Positions 35,781 through 43,299 of a stretch of 64,000 bases of DNA are shown here, piece by piece. This DNA comes from Clostridium neonatale (GTDB taxonomy: Bacteria; Bacillota; Clostridia; Clostridiales; Clostridiaceae). Under the pieces are notes generated by a model. It was not told where the DNA came from. It was given only the letters and a program-made list of their open reading frames with translations, and did no database searches. The DNA lies in contig NZ_LN890328.1 in assembly GCF_001458595.1 (NCBI RefSeq), forward strand, positions 822,480 to 886,479. Direction: 5' to 3'. Made by a program: the position numbers and the translations under genes. The number at the start of each line of letters is the position of its first letter. Positions within the stretch are counted from its first letter, which is position 1.

Positions 35781-35930
35781 ATTTTGAATCGTAATCATTT
35801 ATTATTATATTGATAATATCATCATTCCAATTTATATCACAATAGATGCTTTCTACATACATACTATACCAAACTTTTAATAACATTATTGGATCTCGAG
35901 CGTTATTATAAAAAACATAACTTGAGTTAG
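35773..35930 (-). pseudogene. Possible C-terminal gene remnant without a start
   Basis: The minus-strand frame ending TAG 35773-35775 is open for more than 50 codons and reads like protein (VFYNNARDPIMLLKVWYSM, then YCDINWNDD). It lacks a start codon with a ribosome site. It may be the tail of a lost gene; chance openness of AT-rich DNA is the alternative. The remainder of 35931-36109 shows nothing I can name. Confidence 0.25.
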
Positions 35931-36109
35931 ATATTGCTTTTTGAGTATAGTATATATTAGTTTCTAATATATACTAAATAAAAGGACATATGATATTATA
36001 TAAATAGAAAGAATAATGATATTTGTATAGAAATGCTAAGTTTATTATAAATAGACAATAAATTTAAAGAAAGGACTGCAATAAAATATAGCAGCGCGGT
36101 AGAGTTTAA

Positions 36110-36787
36110 ATGGCAGTTTATAGATTACCACAAGAATTAATATTTCCAGATCCAGAACTTTCGGAAGAGGACGGACTTTTAGCAGTTGGTGGAGATTTAT
36201 CAATAGAAAGACTGATTCTTTCGTATTCAAATGGGATTTTTCCATGGTATAACGAAGGTGAACCTATTTTATGGTGGTGCCCAAAACCTAGATTTATATT
36301 AAAGCCAGATGAAGTTAAAGTATCAAAATCAATGAGAAAAATAATTAAAAAGAATATATTCGAAGTTAAATTTAATACAGATTTTGAAGGTGTAATAAAT
36401 AACTGTAAAATTACACGTGAAGATGAAGAAGGAACCTGGATAACAGAAGATATGAAAAGTGCATATATAGATTTATTTAAAGCTGGATATGCAATGAGTG
36501 TTGAAACATATTTAAATGAAGAATTAGTTGGTGGACTTTATGGTGTTAAAATTGGAAAATGCTTCTTTGGTGAATCTATGTTTTCAAAAGTAAACAATAG
36601 CTCAAAAATTGCACTTATAACTTTAGCTGAAAAATTAAAAGAAGAGAATTTTGCTTTTATAGATTGTCAGGTTCATACAGATCACTTGGAAAGTATGGGC
36701 GCAAAATTCGTTGAATGGGATGAATTCAAAAGAATGCTCAATGATTATTGTTCGATTTTTCCATATGTAGATACGCAAAGTGTATGA
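36110..36787 (+). CDS. aat: Leucyl/phenylalanyl-tRNA-protein transferase
   Basis: The 225-residue enzyme adds Leu or Phe from aminoacyl-tRNA to proteins with N-terminal Lys or Arg, marking them for ClpS-ClpAP-type degradation. Diagnostic blocks are FPDPELSEEDGLLAVGGDL, NGIFPWYNEGEPILWWCPKPR and GGLYGVKIGKCFFGESMFS with SKIAL after it; His-Leu-Glu-Ser-Met-Gly-Ala is conserved near the C-terminus. Length is normal. The gene is mainly proteobacterial, so its presence in a clostridium is notable. The ribosome site is weak (GCGCGGTAGAG), with AAAGGA farther upstream. Confidence 0.9.
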   Translation: MAVYRLPQELIFPDPELSEEDGLLAVGGDLSIERLILSYSNGIFPWYNEGEPILWWCPKPRFILKPDEVKVSKSMRKIIKKNIFEVKFNTDFEGVINNCKITREDEEGTWITEDMKSAYIDLFKAGYAMSVETYLNEELVGGLYGVKIGKCFFGESMFSKVNNSSKIALITLAEKLKEENFAFIDCQVHTDHLESMGAKFVEWDEFKRMLNDYCSIFPYVDTQSV

Positions 36788-36885
36788 AGAGTAATTAATA
36801 TGAAATTGAAATGGACAGAAGAGAGCAGAAAATGACAAGATTTAATTATGTCCATGATATAGAATATTGGTGAGAGGTGATGTAA

Positions 36886-37761
36886 ATGGAATGGACAGAA
36901 AGCTTAAAGAGGGCAATTAATTATATGGAAAAACATCTGCTAGAAGATATTGGAGCAGATGAAGTGGCTGATCAAGTATATATGTCATCGTTTTATTTTC
37001 AGAAGGGATTTAAAATTATGACAGGGTATTCTATAGGTGAGTATATTAGGAATCGCAGGCTTTATATGGCCGCGTTGGAGCTAATATCAAATAAGGAAAA
37101 AATAATTGATTTGGCATATAAATATGGTTATGATAGTCCAGAAAGTTTTACAAAAGCATTCAGCCGTTTCCATGGAGTATCTCCAAAACAACTGAAAGGA
37201 GATACAAGAAAAATAAAGACCTTTTTACCTCTTAAAATTATTGTATCAATTAGAGGAGGAAACGATATGGATTATACAATAGAAAAAATGGACGTTATTA
37301 AAGTAATTGGGTGTGATAGAAATTTTGCTTACGAAACAGCTTACACTGAAATTCCAAAGTTCTGGGAGGAATTTTCTAAAAATTGTATTAATGATAAAAA
37401 TAGTAAAGAAACTAAAAGAGTAATTGAAGAATGTATGATTGGGCAATTTGGAATATGCATTGAAGATGCACCAGGAAAGAAAGAATTTCGTTATATGATT
37501 GCAGGAAAATATAATGGTGGTAATATACCGAAAGGAATGAAAATATTTGAAATTCCGAAAGCAAAGTGGGCGAAATTTAAATGTACAGGTCCTCTGCCAG
37601 GATCATTACAGTCTGTGAATACTCAAATTTTTAAAGAATGGTTACCTGGTAATCCAGATTATGAGATTGAAATGGGAATAAATGTTGAGTGGTATTCATG
37701 TGGAAATTGTAATTCTTTTGATTATGAAAGTGCAATATGGATTCCAGTAAAAGAAAAATAG
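36886..37761 (+). CDS. AraC-family regulator with GyrI-like effector domain
   Basis: The 291-residue protein has two AraC helix-turn-helix motifs in its first 105 residues (IGADEVADQVYMSSFYFQK and IIDLAYKYGYDSPESFTKAF). A GyrI-like small-molecule-binding domain follows (about 125-291, from IVSIRGGNDMDYTIEKMD). This is the Rob/BmrR-like arrangement that senses hydrophobic or aromatic ligands. AGAGGTGATG precedes the ATG. It lies 98 bases after aat and ends at its own terminator; targets are unknown. Confidence 0.88.
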   Translation: MEWTESLKRAINYMEKHLLEDIGADEVADQVYMSSFYFQKGFKIMTGYSIGEYIRNRRLYMAALELISNKEKIIDLAYKYGYDSPESFTKAFSRFHGVSPKQLKGDTRKIKTFLPLKIIVSIRGGNDMDYTIEKMDVIKVIGCDRNFAYETAYTEIPKFWEEFSKNCINDKNSKETKRVIEECMIGQFGICIEDAPGKKEFRYMIAGKYNGGNIPKGMKIFEIPKAKWAKFKCTGPLPGSLQSVNTQIFKEWLPGNPDYEIEMGINVEWYSCGNCNSFDYESAIWIPVKEK

Positions 37762-37781
37762 AAGAGAAGTAAAGATTAGGG

Positions 37782-37815
37782 CGCTGTCACATTAAATAAT
37801 CTGTGATAGTTCCTT
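37782..37815 (+). terminator. Terminator after the AraC-type gene
   Basis: CTGTCACA and TGTGATAG pair (one G-U) around ATTAAATAATC, followed by TTCCTTTTTTT. Confidence 0.7.
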
Positions 37816-37988
37816 TTTTTCTGCACTATAAATTTAAGTTATTCTTTTAAAGTAAGAGGTAAAATTAAAGAATGAAGAGAAGTGTTATGAAAAATTTCAA
37901 ATAAGTGAAACTTTTTATAATTTATAAGTGTATGGTTATATATAGATTAATATTAAATGAAGTTCATATTAAAAGTGGGGGAATAAAT

Positions 37989-38567
37989 GTGGAGGTAGAC
38001 AAGAAACTCATTGAAAAATGTAAAGAATATGATAAATATTCATTTATGAAATTGTATAATATGTATGAAAAATATTTATATTCTTTATGTTTCAATTATG
38101 TACAGAATCCGCATGATGCACTTGATATGGTACAGGAAATATATATTAAGGTTTTTAAGAATATTGACAAATTTGATACAGAGATGCCATTTCATCCATG
38201 GATAAGAAAAATTTCAGTTAATACATGTTTAAACTTTACAAGAACAATTAAAAATAATGTGGTATCTATGAATGTATGTATAAATGACATTGATGGTGAG
38301 GTAACATTAGGAGATACATTTGTGTCAGAAGAAGATGTTCTAGATGAAGTTATTAATTTAGAAACTAAAACCATAATAAAAAAATATCTTACTGAGATGC
38401 CAGAGGAATATAGAATGGTTATAGTTCTTAGATATTATGAAGAATTATCATATAATGAAATAGCAGAACTTATTGGAAGGCCATTGGGGACCATAAAAAC
38501 TGAAATTTATCGTGCAAAAGCTATTCTTAAGAAAAAACTTGAAAAAGTTATGGAGGTGAATAAATAA
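37989..38567 (+). CDS. ECF-type RNA polymerase sigma factor
   Basis: The 192-residue sigma factor has region 2 (SFMKLYNMYEKYLYSLCFNY to PFHPWIRKISVNTCLNF, about residues 14-80). Region 4 follows (MPEEYRMVIVLRYYEELSYN, then EIAELIGRPLGTIKTEIYRA, about 135-185). I chose GTG 37989 because GGGGG lies 8 bases ahead of it. The longer upstream frame has no ribosome site. Its stop overlaps the start of a zinc-type anti-sigma factor. It probably activates its own operon, which also contains DUF2953 and the spore gene ytfJ. Confidence 0.9.
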   Translation: MEVDKKLIEKCKEYDKYSFMKLYNMYEKYLYSLCFNYVQNPHDALDMVQEIYIKVFKNIDKFDTEMPFHPWIRKISVNTCLNFTRTIKNNVVSMNVCINDIDGEVTLGDTFVSEEDVLDEVINLETKTIIKKYLTEMPEEYRMVIVLRYYEELSYNEIAELIGRPLGTIKTEIYRAKAILKKKLEKVMEVNK

Positions 38568-39040
38568 TGTGCAATATGGACAAGCGATTGTTATATTCTT
38601 ATGCAGATAATTCAATAGAACCCTTGGAAAAAATAATTTTGGAAGAACATTTGAAATATTGTAAGGAATGCGCGCAAGAATTAATTGAAATAAGAAATAT
38701 GGAAGGTAAACTAGCAGCTTTTGATTTTGAAGATATTGAAATTCCACAAAGGTTATCAGATTTAAGTGAACTTATTATCGATAACTGCTTAAATGAAGTT
38801 GAAAAAGAAAAACCAAAAATAACATATAACAATTATAAAGAAAGTATACGATTAATGAAATCCACAATTTTAGATGGATATAAGCTTAGATATAATAATC
38901 CGTATGATAAGCTGATAAAAAAGAATATTGCCATAACTACTAATATTGTAAAAAAATCAGCAGGAAGGTACTGCCAAAGTAAATTTGAAAACAGCAAACT
39001 AGCAAAAAGTAAACTGTATAAAATATTAAAGGCGGTGTAA
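38567..39040 (+). CDS. Zinc-binding anti-sigma factor (ZAS-like), apparently soluble
   Basis: The 157-residue protein carries the H-x-x-x-C-x-x-C zinc motif (His28, Cys32, Cys35 in EEHLKYCKEC) used by ZAS anti-sigma factors to mask sigma regions 2 and 4. Its start overlaps the sigma stop by one base (TAATG), typical of a cognate pair. I see no membrane segment in the basic C-terminal part. The signal would therefore be cytoplasmic, such as redox or metal, rather than envelope stress. That last point is inference. Confidence 0.8.
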   Translation: MCNMDKRLLYSYADNSIEPLEKIILEEHLKYCKECAQELIEIRNMEGKLAAFDFEDIEIPQRLSDLSELIIDNCLNEVEKEKPKITYNNYKESIRLMKSTILDGYKLRYNNPYDKLIKKNIAITTNIVKKSAGRYCQSKFENSKLAKSKLYKILKAV

Positions 39041-39043
39041 AAA

Positions 39044-39721
39044 ATGGCAATATTGCTTTTGGGATTGAAAATCATAAGTGTAGTATTGATAATAATTTCA
39101 TTAATACTTACAGCTATAATTTTTGTACCATTTAGATATATAGTTAAAGGATCCATTGATGAAGGATTTTATGGAAATGCATGTGTTAAGTTGTTATTTG
39201 GATTAGTAAAGCTTATTATATCAAGAGAAAAAGAAAGTTCAAAAGTAAAAATGCAAATAAGTTTATGTGGGATAAATATTTCGATGGCAGATAAAAAAAA
39301 ATTTAAAACCAGAGAAACCAAAAAGTCAGAAATAAAAGAAAAAAGCTCAAAGAAGATTCAATTTAATAAGAATCTTTTTAATATACTTTGCAACTATACG
39401 AAAGAAGTTTTAAATATAATTAAGCCCAAATATATAAAAGCAGATGGAATTTATGGATTTGAAGATCCATCTATGACGGGTATTTTATCTGGACTAATAA
39501 GCATAATAAATACAGCTTATCCAAACAACAACATTAATCTTTTCCCCAGATTTGAAGAAGAAGTCTACCATATTGAACTAGAAATCATGGGAAAAATTTT
39601 AGGATTTATAATTATATTTAAAACTATTCATCTTTTAATGAAAAAAGATATTAGAAAAATAATCTTTTCAAAAAAAGAAAAAAATATGAAACATTTAAAG
39701 CCAAAGATGTGTATTAAATAG
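39044..39721 (+). CDS. DUF2953 membrane-anchored protein (YtfI-like)
   Basis: The 225-residue protein has one N-terminal membrane helix (about 4-27) and a beta-rich region. A DUF2953 core follows in the C-terminal half (ADGIYGFEDPSMTGILSGLIS, one of the family's signatures, about residues 142-162), then a second hydrophobic stretch. In Bacillus the homologue ytfI precedes ytfJ, as here. Its function is unknown but linked by context to sporulation. The start is 4 bases after the anti-sigma stop. Confidence 0.85.
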   Translation: MAILLLGLKIISVVLIIISLILTAIIFVPFRYIVKGSIDEGFYGNACVKLLFGLVKLIISREKESSKVKMQISLCGINISMADKKKFKTRETKKSEIKEKSSKKIQFNKNLFNILCNYTKEVLNIIKPKYIKADGIYGFEDPSMTGILSGLISIINTAYPNNNINLFPRFEEEVYHIELEIMGKILGFIIIFKTIHLLMKKDIRKIIFSKKEKNMKHLKPKMCIK

Positions 39722-39785
39722 TATAAAACATATTGATCAATATAAATTATAAATTAATAAGTTAAGATTTTAGGAGGAGAGATTT

Positions 39786-40175
39786 ATGGAAAATAATTTT
39801 AAAGAAAGCATTGATTCTATATTTAGTAATTTTGAAAGATTTATAAAAACAGAAACTGTAGTTGGACAACCCATAGTTGTAGGAGAAGTAACTCTTGTAC
39901 CAATTATTAGCGTATTCTTTGGCTGTGGAGCTGGTGGAGGAAAAGGAAGCGATAATAAAAGTATAGATAGCGATGGAGCAGGCGGTGGCGGTGGTGCAAG
40001 AATTACTCCTGATGCAATTGTTGTAATTAAAAAAGGTGAAGTAAGCATGCTTCCAATTAAAAGTAAAAATAATTTAGAAGCATTAATTGAAATGGTTCCA
40101 GAGATTATAACAAAAGTAAGTATGAAAAAAGAAAAAGAAGAAAAAAATCAGAATAATAAAGAAGATGAAGAATAA
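39786..40175 (+). CDS. ytfJ: Spore germination protein GerW / YtfJ
   Basis: The 129-residue protein has the GerW family core: ETVVGQPIVVGEVTLVPI, then SVFFGCGAGGG and a Gly-rich loop, then ARITPDAIVVIKKGEVSMLP. The tail is acidic and lysine-rich. In Bacillus the protein is made in the forespore and is needed for L-alanine-triggered germination. TAGGAGGAG precedes the ATG. The same-direction order sigma, anti-sigma, DUF2953, ytfJ is compact and suggests one regulon. Confidence 0.9.
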   Translation: MENNFKESIDSIFSNFERFIKTETVVGQPIVVGEVTLVPIISVFFGCGAGGGKGSDNKSIDSDGAGGGGGARITPDAIVVIKKGEVSMLPIKSKNNLEALIEMVPEIITKVSMKKEKEEKNQNNKEDEE

Positions 40176-40291
40176 AAAATAAAAGAAGATATAACATATA
40201 TATAGCCTCAATTTAATAATACTGCGATTAGATTTATAAAAATTATGAGAAAATTTAATTGTAAATAGTATTAGTAAGGAGGTATAAATAT

Positions 40292-40440
40292 ATGACTGCA
40301 AGAGAACTTACTATAAAAACAATAAATGATATAAAAAAAGAAGATTAAAAGGTGAAAAGGAATATATGGCATACCAAAAAGAAAAGAACTCAAGAAAATT
40401 GAAAAATTGGAGTGTAAAGGTTGGAGGGGGCCGCTGGTAG
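40292..40440 (+). CDS. Small gene with A7 frameshift site (programmed, slippery, or broken)
   Basis: AAGGAGG (40277-40283) leads to ATG 40292 and an 18-codon frame (MTARELTIKTINDIKKED) ending at TAA 40346. Seven A residues at 40333-40339 sit in phase as A AAA AAA. A -1 shift there gives RRLKGEKEY and joins the frame of MAYQKEKNSRKLKNWS... (ATG 40366, itself behind AAAAGGAAT), which ends GGGRW at TAG 40438-40440. The fused product is about 49 residues and basic. Programmed frameshifting, polymerase slippage, phase variation or a simple mutation could each explain it. No family is recognised. Confidence 0.4.
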
Positions 40441-40517
40441 ATAAAAACAAATATATAAGAACAAATTTATTGTATTTCATATTTTATGTTTGAAATAATA
40501 TCTTTACAATATATAAT

Positions 40518-40570
40518 AATATAGTATACAAAGTTATAAAAATCTTTTGTATACTATATTATTTTTTATG
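40518..40570 (+). terminator. Terminator before the 40588 gene
   Basis: AATATAGTATACAAA and TTTGTATACTATATT form a perfect 15-bp stem followed by ATTTTTTAT. Confidence 0.85.
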
Positions 40571-40587
40571 ATAGGTGTGTTATATAA

Positions 40588-41754
40588 ATGGAAGATTTAA
40601 TAAAAGCAATAGATGATATGTTAAATGATGAACTGATAAAGATAGTTATAAGCAATAAAATAAATAAAGAAAATAAGTATAATAAAATAAGTATATTTTT
40701 AAAAGAAAATAAGAAAAAGGAATATTATCAAATTGAAAAGTATACTGATAAACAGGTATTTCATGAGAATATAGAAAAAGAAGAACTTAGAGATAAGATT
40801 TTAGAGTTTGTTTATAATAATTATAAGCAGCTTAACGGATGGTCAGAGAAAACAACTTTTGATATGAAGATTTCTAAAAAAGGTAAAATTCTTTTAAGTA
40901 AAAGTAAAACTAATAATACTAAACTGTCAAACAAAAGTCATAATAAAGAAAAGAATTATATACTTAAAGAAGGTACAATAATAAAACCGCTTATTGATTT
41001 AGGGGTATTTACTAAGGAAGGAAAGGTTGTTAATTCTAAATATGATAAATACAAACAAATAAACAGATTCATTGAAATAATCGATGATGAAATAAAGAAA
41101 AAAGATTATAAAGAACTTACTATATTAGATTTTGGGTGCGGAAAATCATATTTAACTTTTGTGCTTTATCATTATTTTGTAGAAATAAAAAAGATAAATG
41201 TTAAAATGATTGGTTTGGATCTTAAGGAAGATGTTATAAATAAATGTAATAAAATTGCTAAAGCATATAATTATGAAAATCTTCATTTTGAGCTTGGTGA
41301 TATAAATGGTTTTAAATATAATAATAAAGTAGATATGGTTATAACGCTTCATGCTTGTGATACAGCTACAGATTATGCACTTTATAATGCTATAAAATGG
41401 AATGCTAAAATGATTTTTTCTGTACCTTGTTGTCAACATGAACTAAATGCTCAAATGAAAAGTGAAAATTTAAATATACTAACAAATTATGGAATAATAC
41501 AAGAAAGAATTGCTGCACTTATGACTGATAGTATTAGAGGAAATCTTTTAGAATATATGGGATATAAAACTCAGCTATTAGAATTTATAGACATAGCTCA
41601 TTCGCCTAAAAATATATTGATACGAGCAAGCAAAAACAAAGTATCAGATGAAAAGAAAAATATAGTTTTAAACGAAGTTAATAATTTAATTAAAGAATTT
41701 AATTTTAATCCAACTTTATATAAATTGTTAAAGAACGATGGTTGTATCTTATAA
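40588..41754 (+). CDS. SAM-dependent methyltransferase, probable RNA-modifying type
   Basis: The 388-residue protein has an N-terminal helical region (about 1-130), a linker, and a Rossmann methyltransferase domain from about 165. The domain shows motif I LDFGCGKSYLTFVLYHYF, acidic IGLDLKEDV and post-motif LHACDTATDYAL. The block SVPCCQHELN is typical of a family of large class I methyltransferases with a conserved Pro-Cys-Cys pair, related to eukaryotic METTL25/RRNAD1-like proteins. An rRNA or tRNA target is plausible, not shown. Terminators on both sides make it monocistronic. Confidence 0.78.
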   Translation: MEDLIKAIDDMLNDELIKIVISNKINKENKYNKISIFLKENKKKEYYQIEKYTDKQVFHENIEKEELRDKILEFVYNNYKQLNGWSEKTTFDMKISKKGKILLSKSKTNNTKLSNKSHNKEKNYILKEGTIIKPLIDLGVFTKEGKVVNSKYDKYKQINRFIEIIDDEIKKKDYKELTILDFGCGKSYLTFVLYHYFVEIKKINVKMIGLDLKEDVINKCNKIAKAYNYENLHFELGDINGFKYNNKVDMVITLHACDTATDYALYNAIKWNAKMIFSVPCCQHELNAQMKSENLNILTNYGIIQERIAALMTDSIRGNLLEYMGYKTQLLEFIDIAHSPKNILIRASKNKVSDEKKNIVLNEVNNLIKEFNFNPTLYKLLKNDGCIL

Positions 41755-41790
41755 TTCAACAAAATATAAAAAATTCTATACACATAAATT

Positions 41791-41831
41791 AAAATATCTT
41801 CAATATGTGATAATAATTGAAGATATTTTTT
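41791..41831 (+). terminator. Terminator after the 40588 methyltransferase
   Basis: AATATCTTCAAT and ATTGAAGATATT pair around about ten bases, followed by TTTTTTG. Confidence 0.8.
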
Positions 41832-41923
41832 GATTTACATTATATGAAGAATGTTGAATAAATGATATAATCTTATTATTAGGAGAAGATGACTAAATAT
41901 ATAAGCGTAAAGGGGTAGATGTT

Positions 41924-42829
41924 ATGGAAACTAAAAATGACATATTATTAGAATCAGGAACAGGAGAATTGGAGATAATAGAATTTGTGGCAAATGGCAA
42001 TCATTATGCAATTAATGTTGTTAAGGTTAAAGAAGTTATTGAAATGCCAAAGGATGGATTAACAAAGCTTCCAGATCCTAGACCTGAAATAGCAGGACTT
42101 ATTTTATGCAGAGATGAAATATTAACATTAGTAGATTTAAAATATATTTTAACAAAGCAAAAATCAAAAAATATAGGTGCTAAAGTTATAATATGTGAGT
42201 TTAATAAAATAAAGGTAGCATTTAATATTGATGATATTATAGCTGTACATCGTATTAAATGGGAAGAAATAAGAAAACCAGATGATTTATCAGAAAACTC
42301 ATTGTCTGTAGGGAATATTCTTCTTGGAACAAAAGTTTTGATAATGCTTGACTTTGAAAAAATAGTTACAGATATTTGTCCAAGCTCTGGAATAAGTGAA
42401 GACAGACTTGTAAATGTAGACTATAAAGATAGATCAAATATAAAAGTCATGCTTGCAGATGACTCAGCTTTAATAAGAAGACTATTAAAAGATACATTAA
42501 CCAAAGCAGGATTTAGAAATTTAAGAATTTTTGATGATGGACAGCAGGCTTTAGATTATTTAACTGAACTTAAGGCTAAAAAAGGTGAAAACTTTAGAGA
42601 AGATGTACAATTACTAATAACAGATATAGAAATGCCTAGAATGGATGGTCTTACATTAACAAGAAAAATTAAAGAAGATCCTATATTACAAAAACTTCCT
42701 GTTATAGTATTCTCTTCATTAATTACTGATGAGCTAAGACACAAAGGAGAATCAGTAGGAGCAAATGCACAATTAAGTAAACCAGAAGTTGAGGGATTAG
42801 TTAAAACAATAGATAACTTACTGTCTTAA
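41924..42829 (+). CDS. cheV: Chemotaxis coupling protein CheV
   Basis: The 301-residue protein joins a CheW-like domain (about 15-155) to a receiver domain (about 172-300). The CheW part includes NVVKVKEVIEMP and DPRPEIAGLILCRDE. The receiver has acidic Asp179-Asp180, phospho-acceptor Asp234 (LITDIEMPRMDG) and a late Lys (LSKPEVEG). It couples receptors to CheA and adapts by phosphorylation. It is alone here, away from other che genes, as in many clostridia. AGGGGTAG precedes the ATG. Confidence 0.93.
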   Translation: METKNDILLESGTGELEIIEFVANGNHYAINVVKVKEVIEMPKDGLTKLPDPRPEIAGLILCRDEILTLVDLKYILTKQKSKNIGAKVIICEFNKIKVAFNIDDIIAVHRIKWEEIRKPDDLSENSLSVGNILLGTKVLIMLDFEKIVTDICPSSGISEDRLVNVDYKDRSNIKVMLADDSALIRRLLKDTLTKAGFRNLRIFDDGQQALDYLTELKAKKGENFREDVQLLITDIEMPRMDGLTLTRKIKEDPILQKLPVIVFSSLITDELRHKGESVGANAQLSKPEVEGLVKTIDNLLS

Positions 42830-42941
42830 TTAACAGAATAATAAATAATGGTCAGTAGTTTGGTTAAAACAATATATACTTAAAAAATAAAAAGATAATT
42901 TAAAATGGAATTGAAATTTTATATGTTTATATAAAAAATCT

Positions 42942-42999
42942 AGCTAAGCTTATAAGAAAATTATTTTAATATAGTTTTTCTTATGAATAATTTTTAGCA
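42942..42999 (+). terminator. Long imperfect stem-loop after cheV
   Basis: GCTAAGCTTATAAGAAAA pairs imperfectly with TTTTTCTTATGAATAATTT then TTAGC. It is the only structured feature I see in 42830-43200. Confidence 0.45.
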
Positions 43000-43202
43000 A
43001 GTAACGTTATAATATGATTAATTATTAAAGCAGTTAGTAAGGATTTTAGAAAGATAAATATAATAGAATTTTAGTTCCATTTTTTTGAATTAAAAATAAC
43101 AATACAAATTTGGGCAGATGAACTATTAACGACAAAATAATCGATAGATGCATAAAAATTTTAGCTATAATTAAATAAAATTTAAAAATAATTCAAAATT
43201 GT

Positions 43203-43231
43203 TTGACAAAAGACAAACAATAGACTAGAAT
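43203..43231 (+). promoter_or_regulatory. adhE: Promoter of adhE
   Basis: TTGACA (43203-43208) and TAGAAT (43226-43231) are 17 bases apart, about 70 bases before the adhE ATG. Confidence 0.8.
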
Positions 43232-43244
43232 TGATTTGTGAAAA

Positions 43245-43262
43245 GTGTTAAAAATATCACAA
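43245..43262 (+). promoter_or_regulatory. Candidate Rex operator of adhE
   Basis: GTGTTAAAAATATCACAA (reverse TTGTGATATTTTTAACAC) fits most positions of the redox repressor site TTGTTAAnnnnTTAACAA. It lies just after the likely transcription start, where a bound repressor would block transcription until NADH rises. The match is by eye. Confidence 0.6.
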
Positions 43263-43299
43263 GATAAATTTTTTAGTGAATTTACTAGGAGGTATGGGA

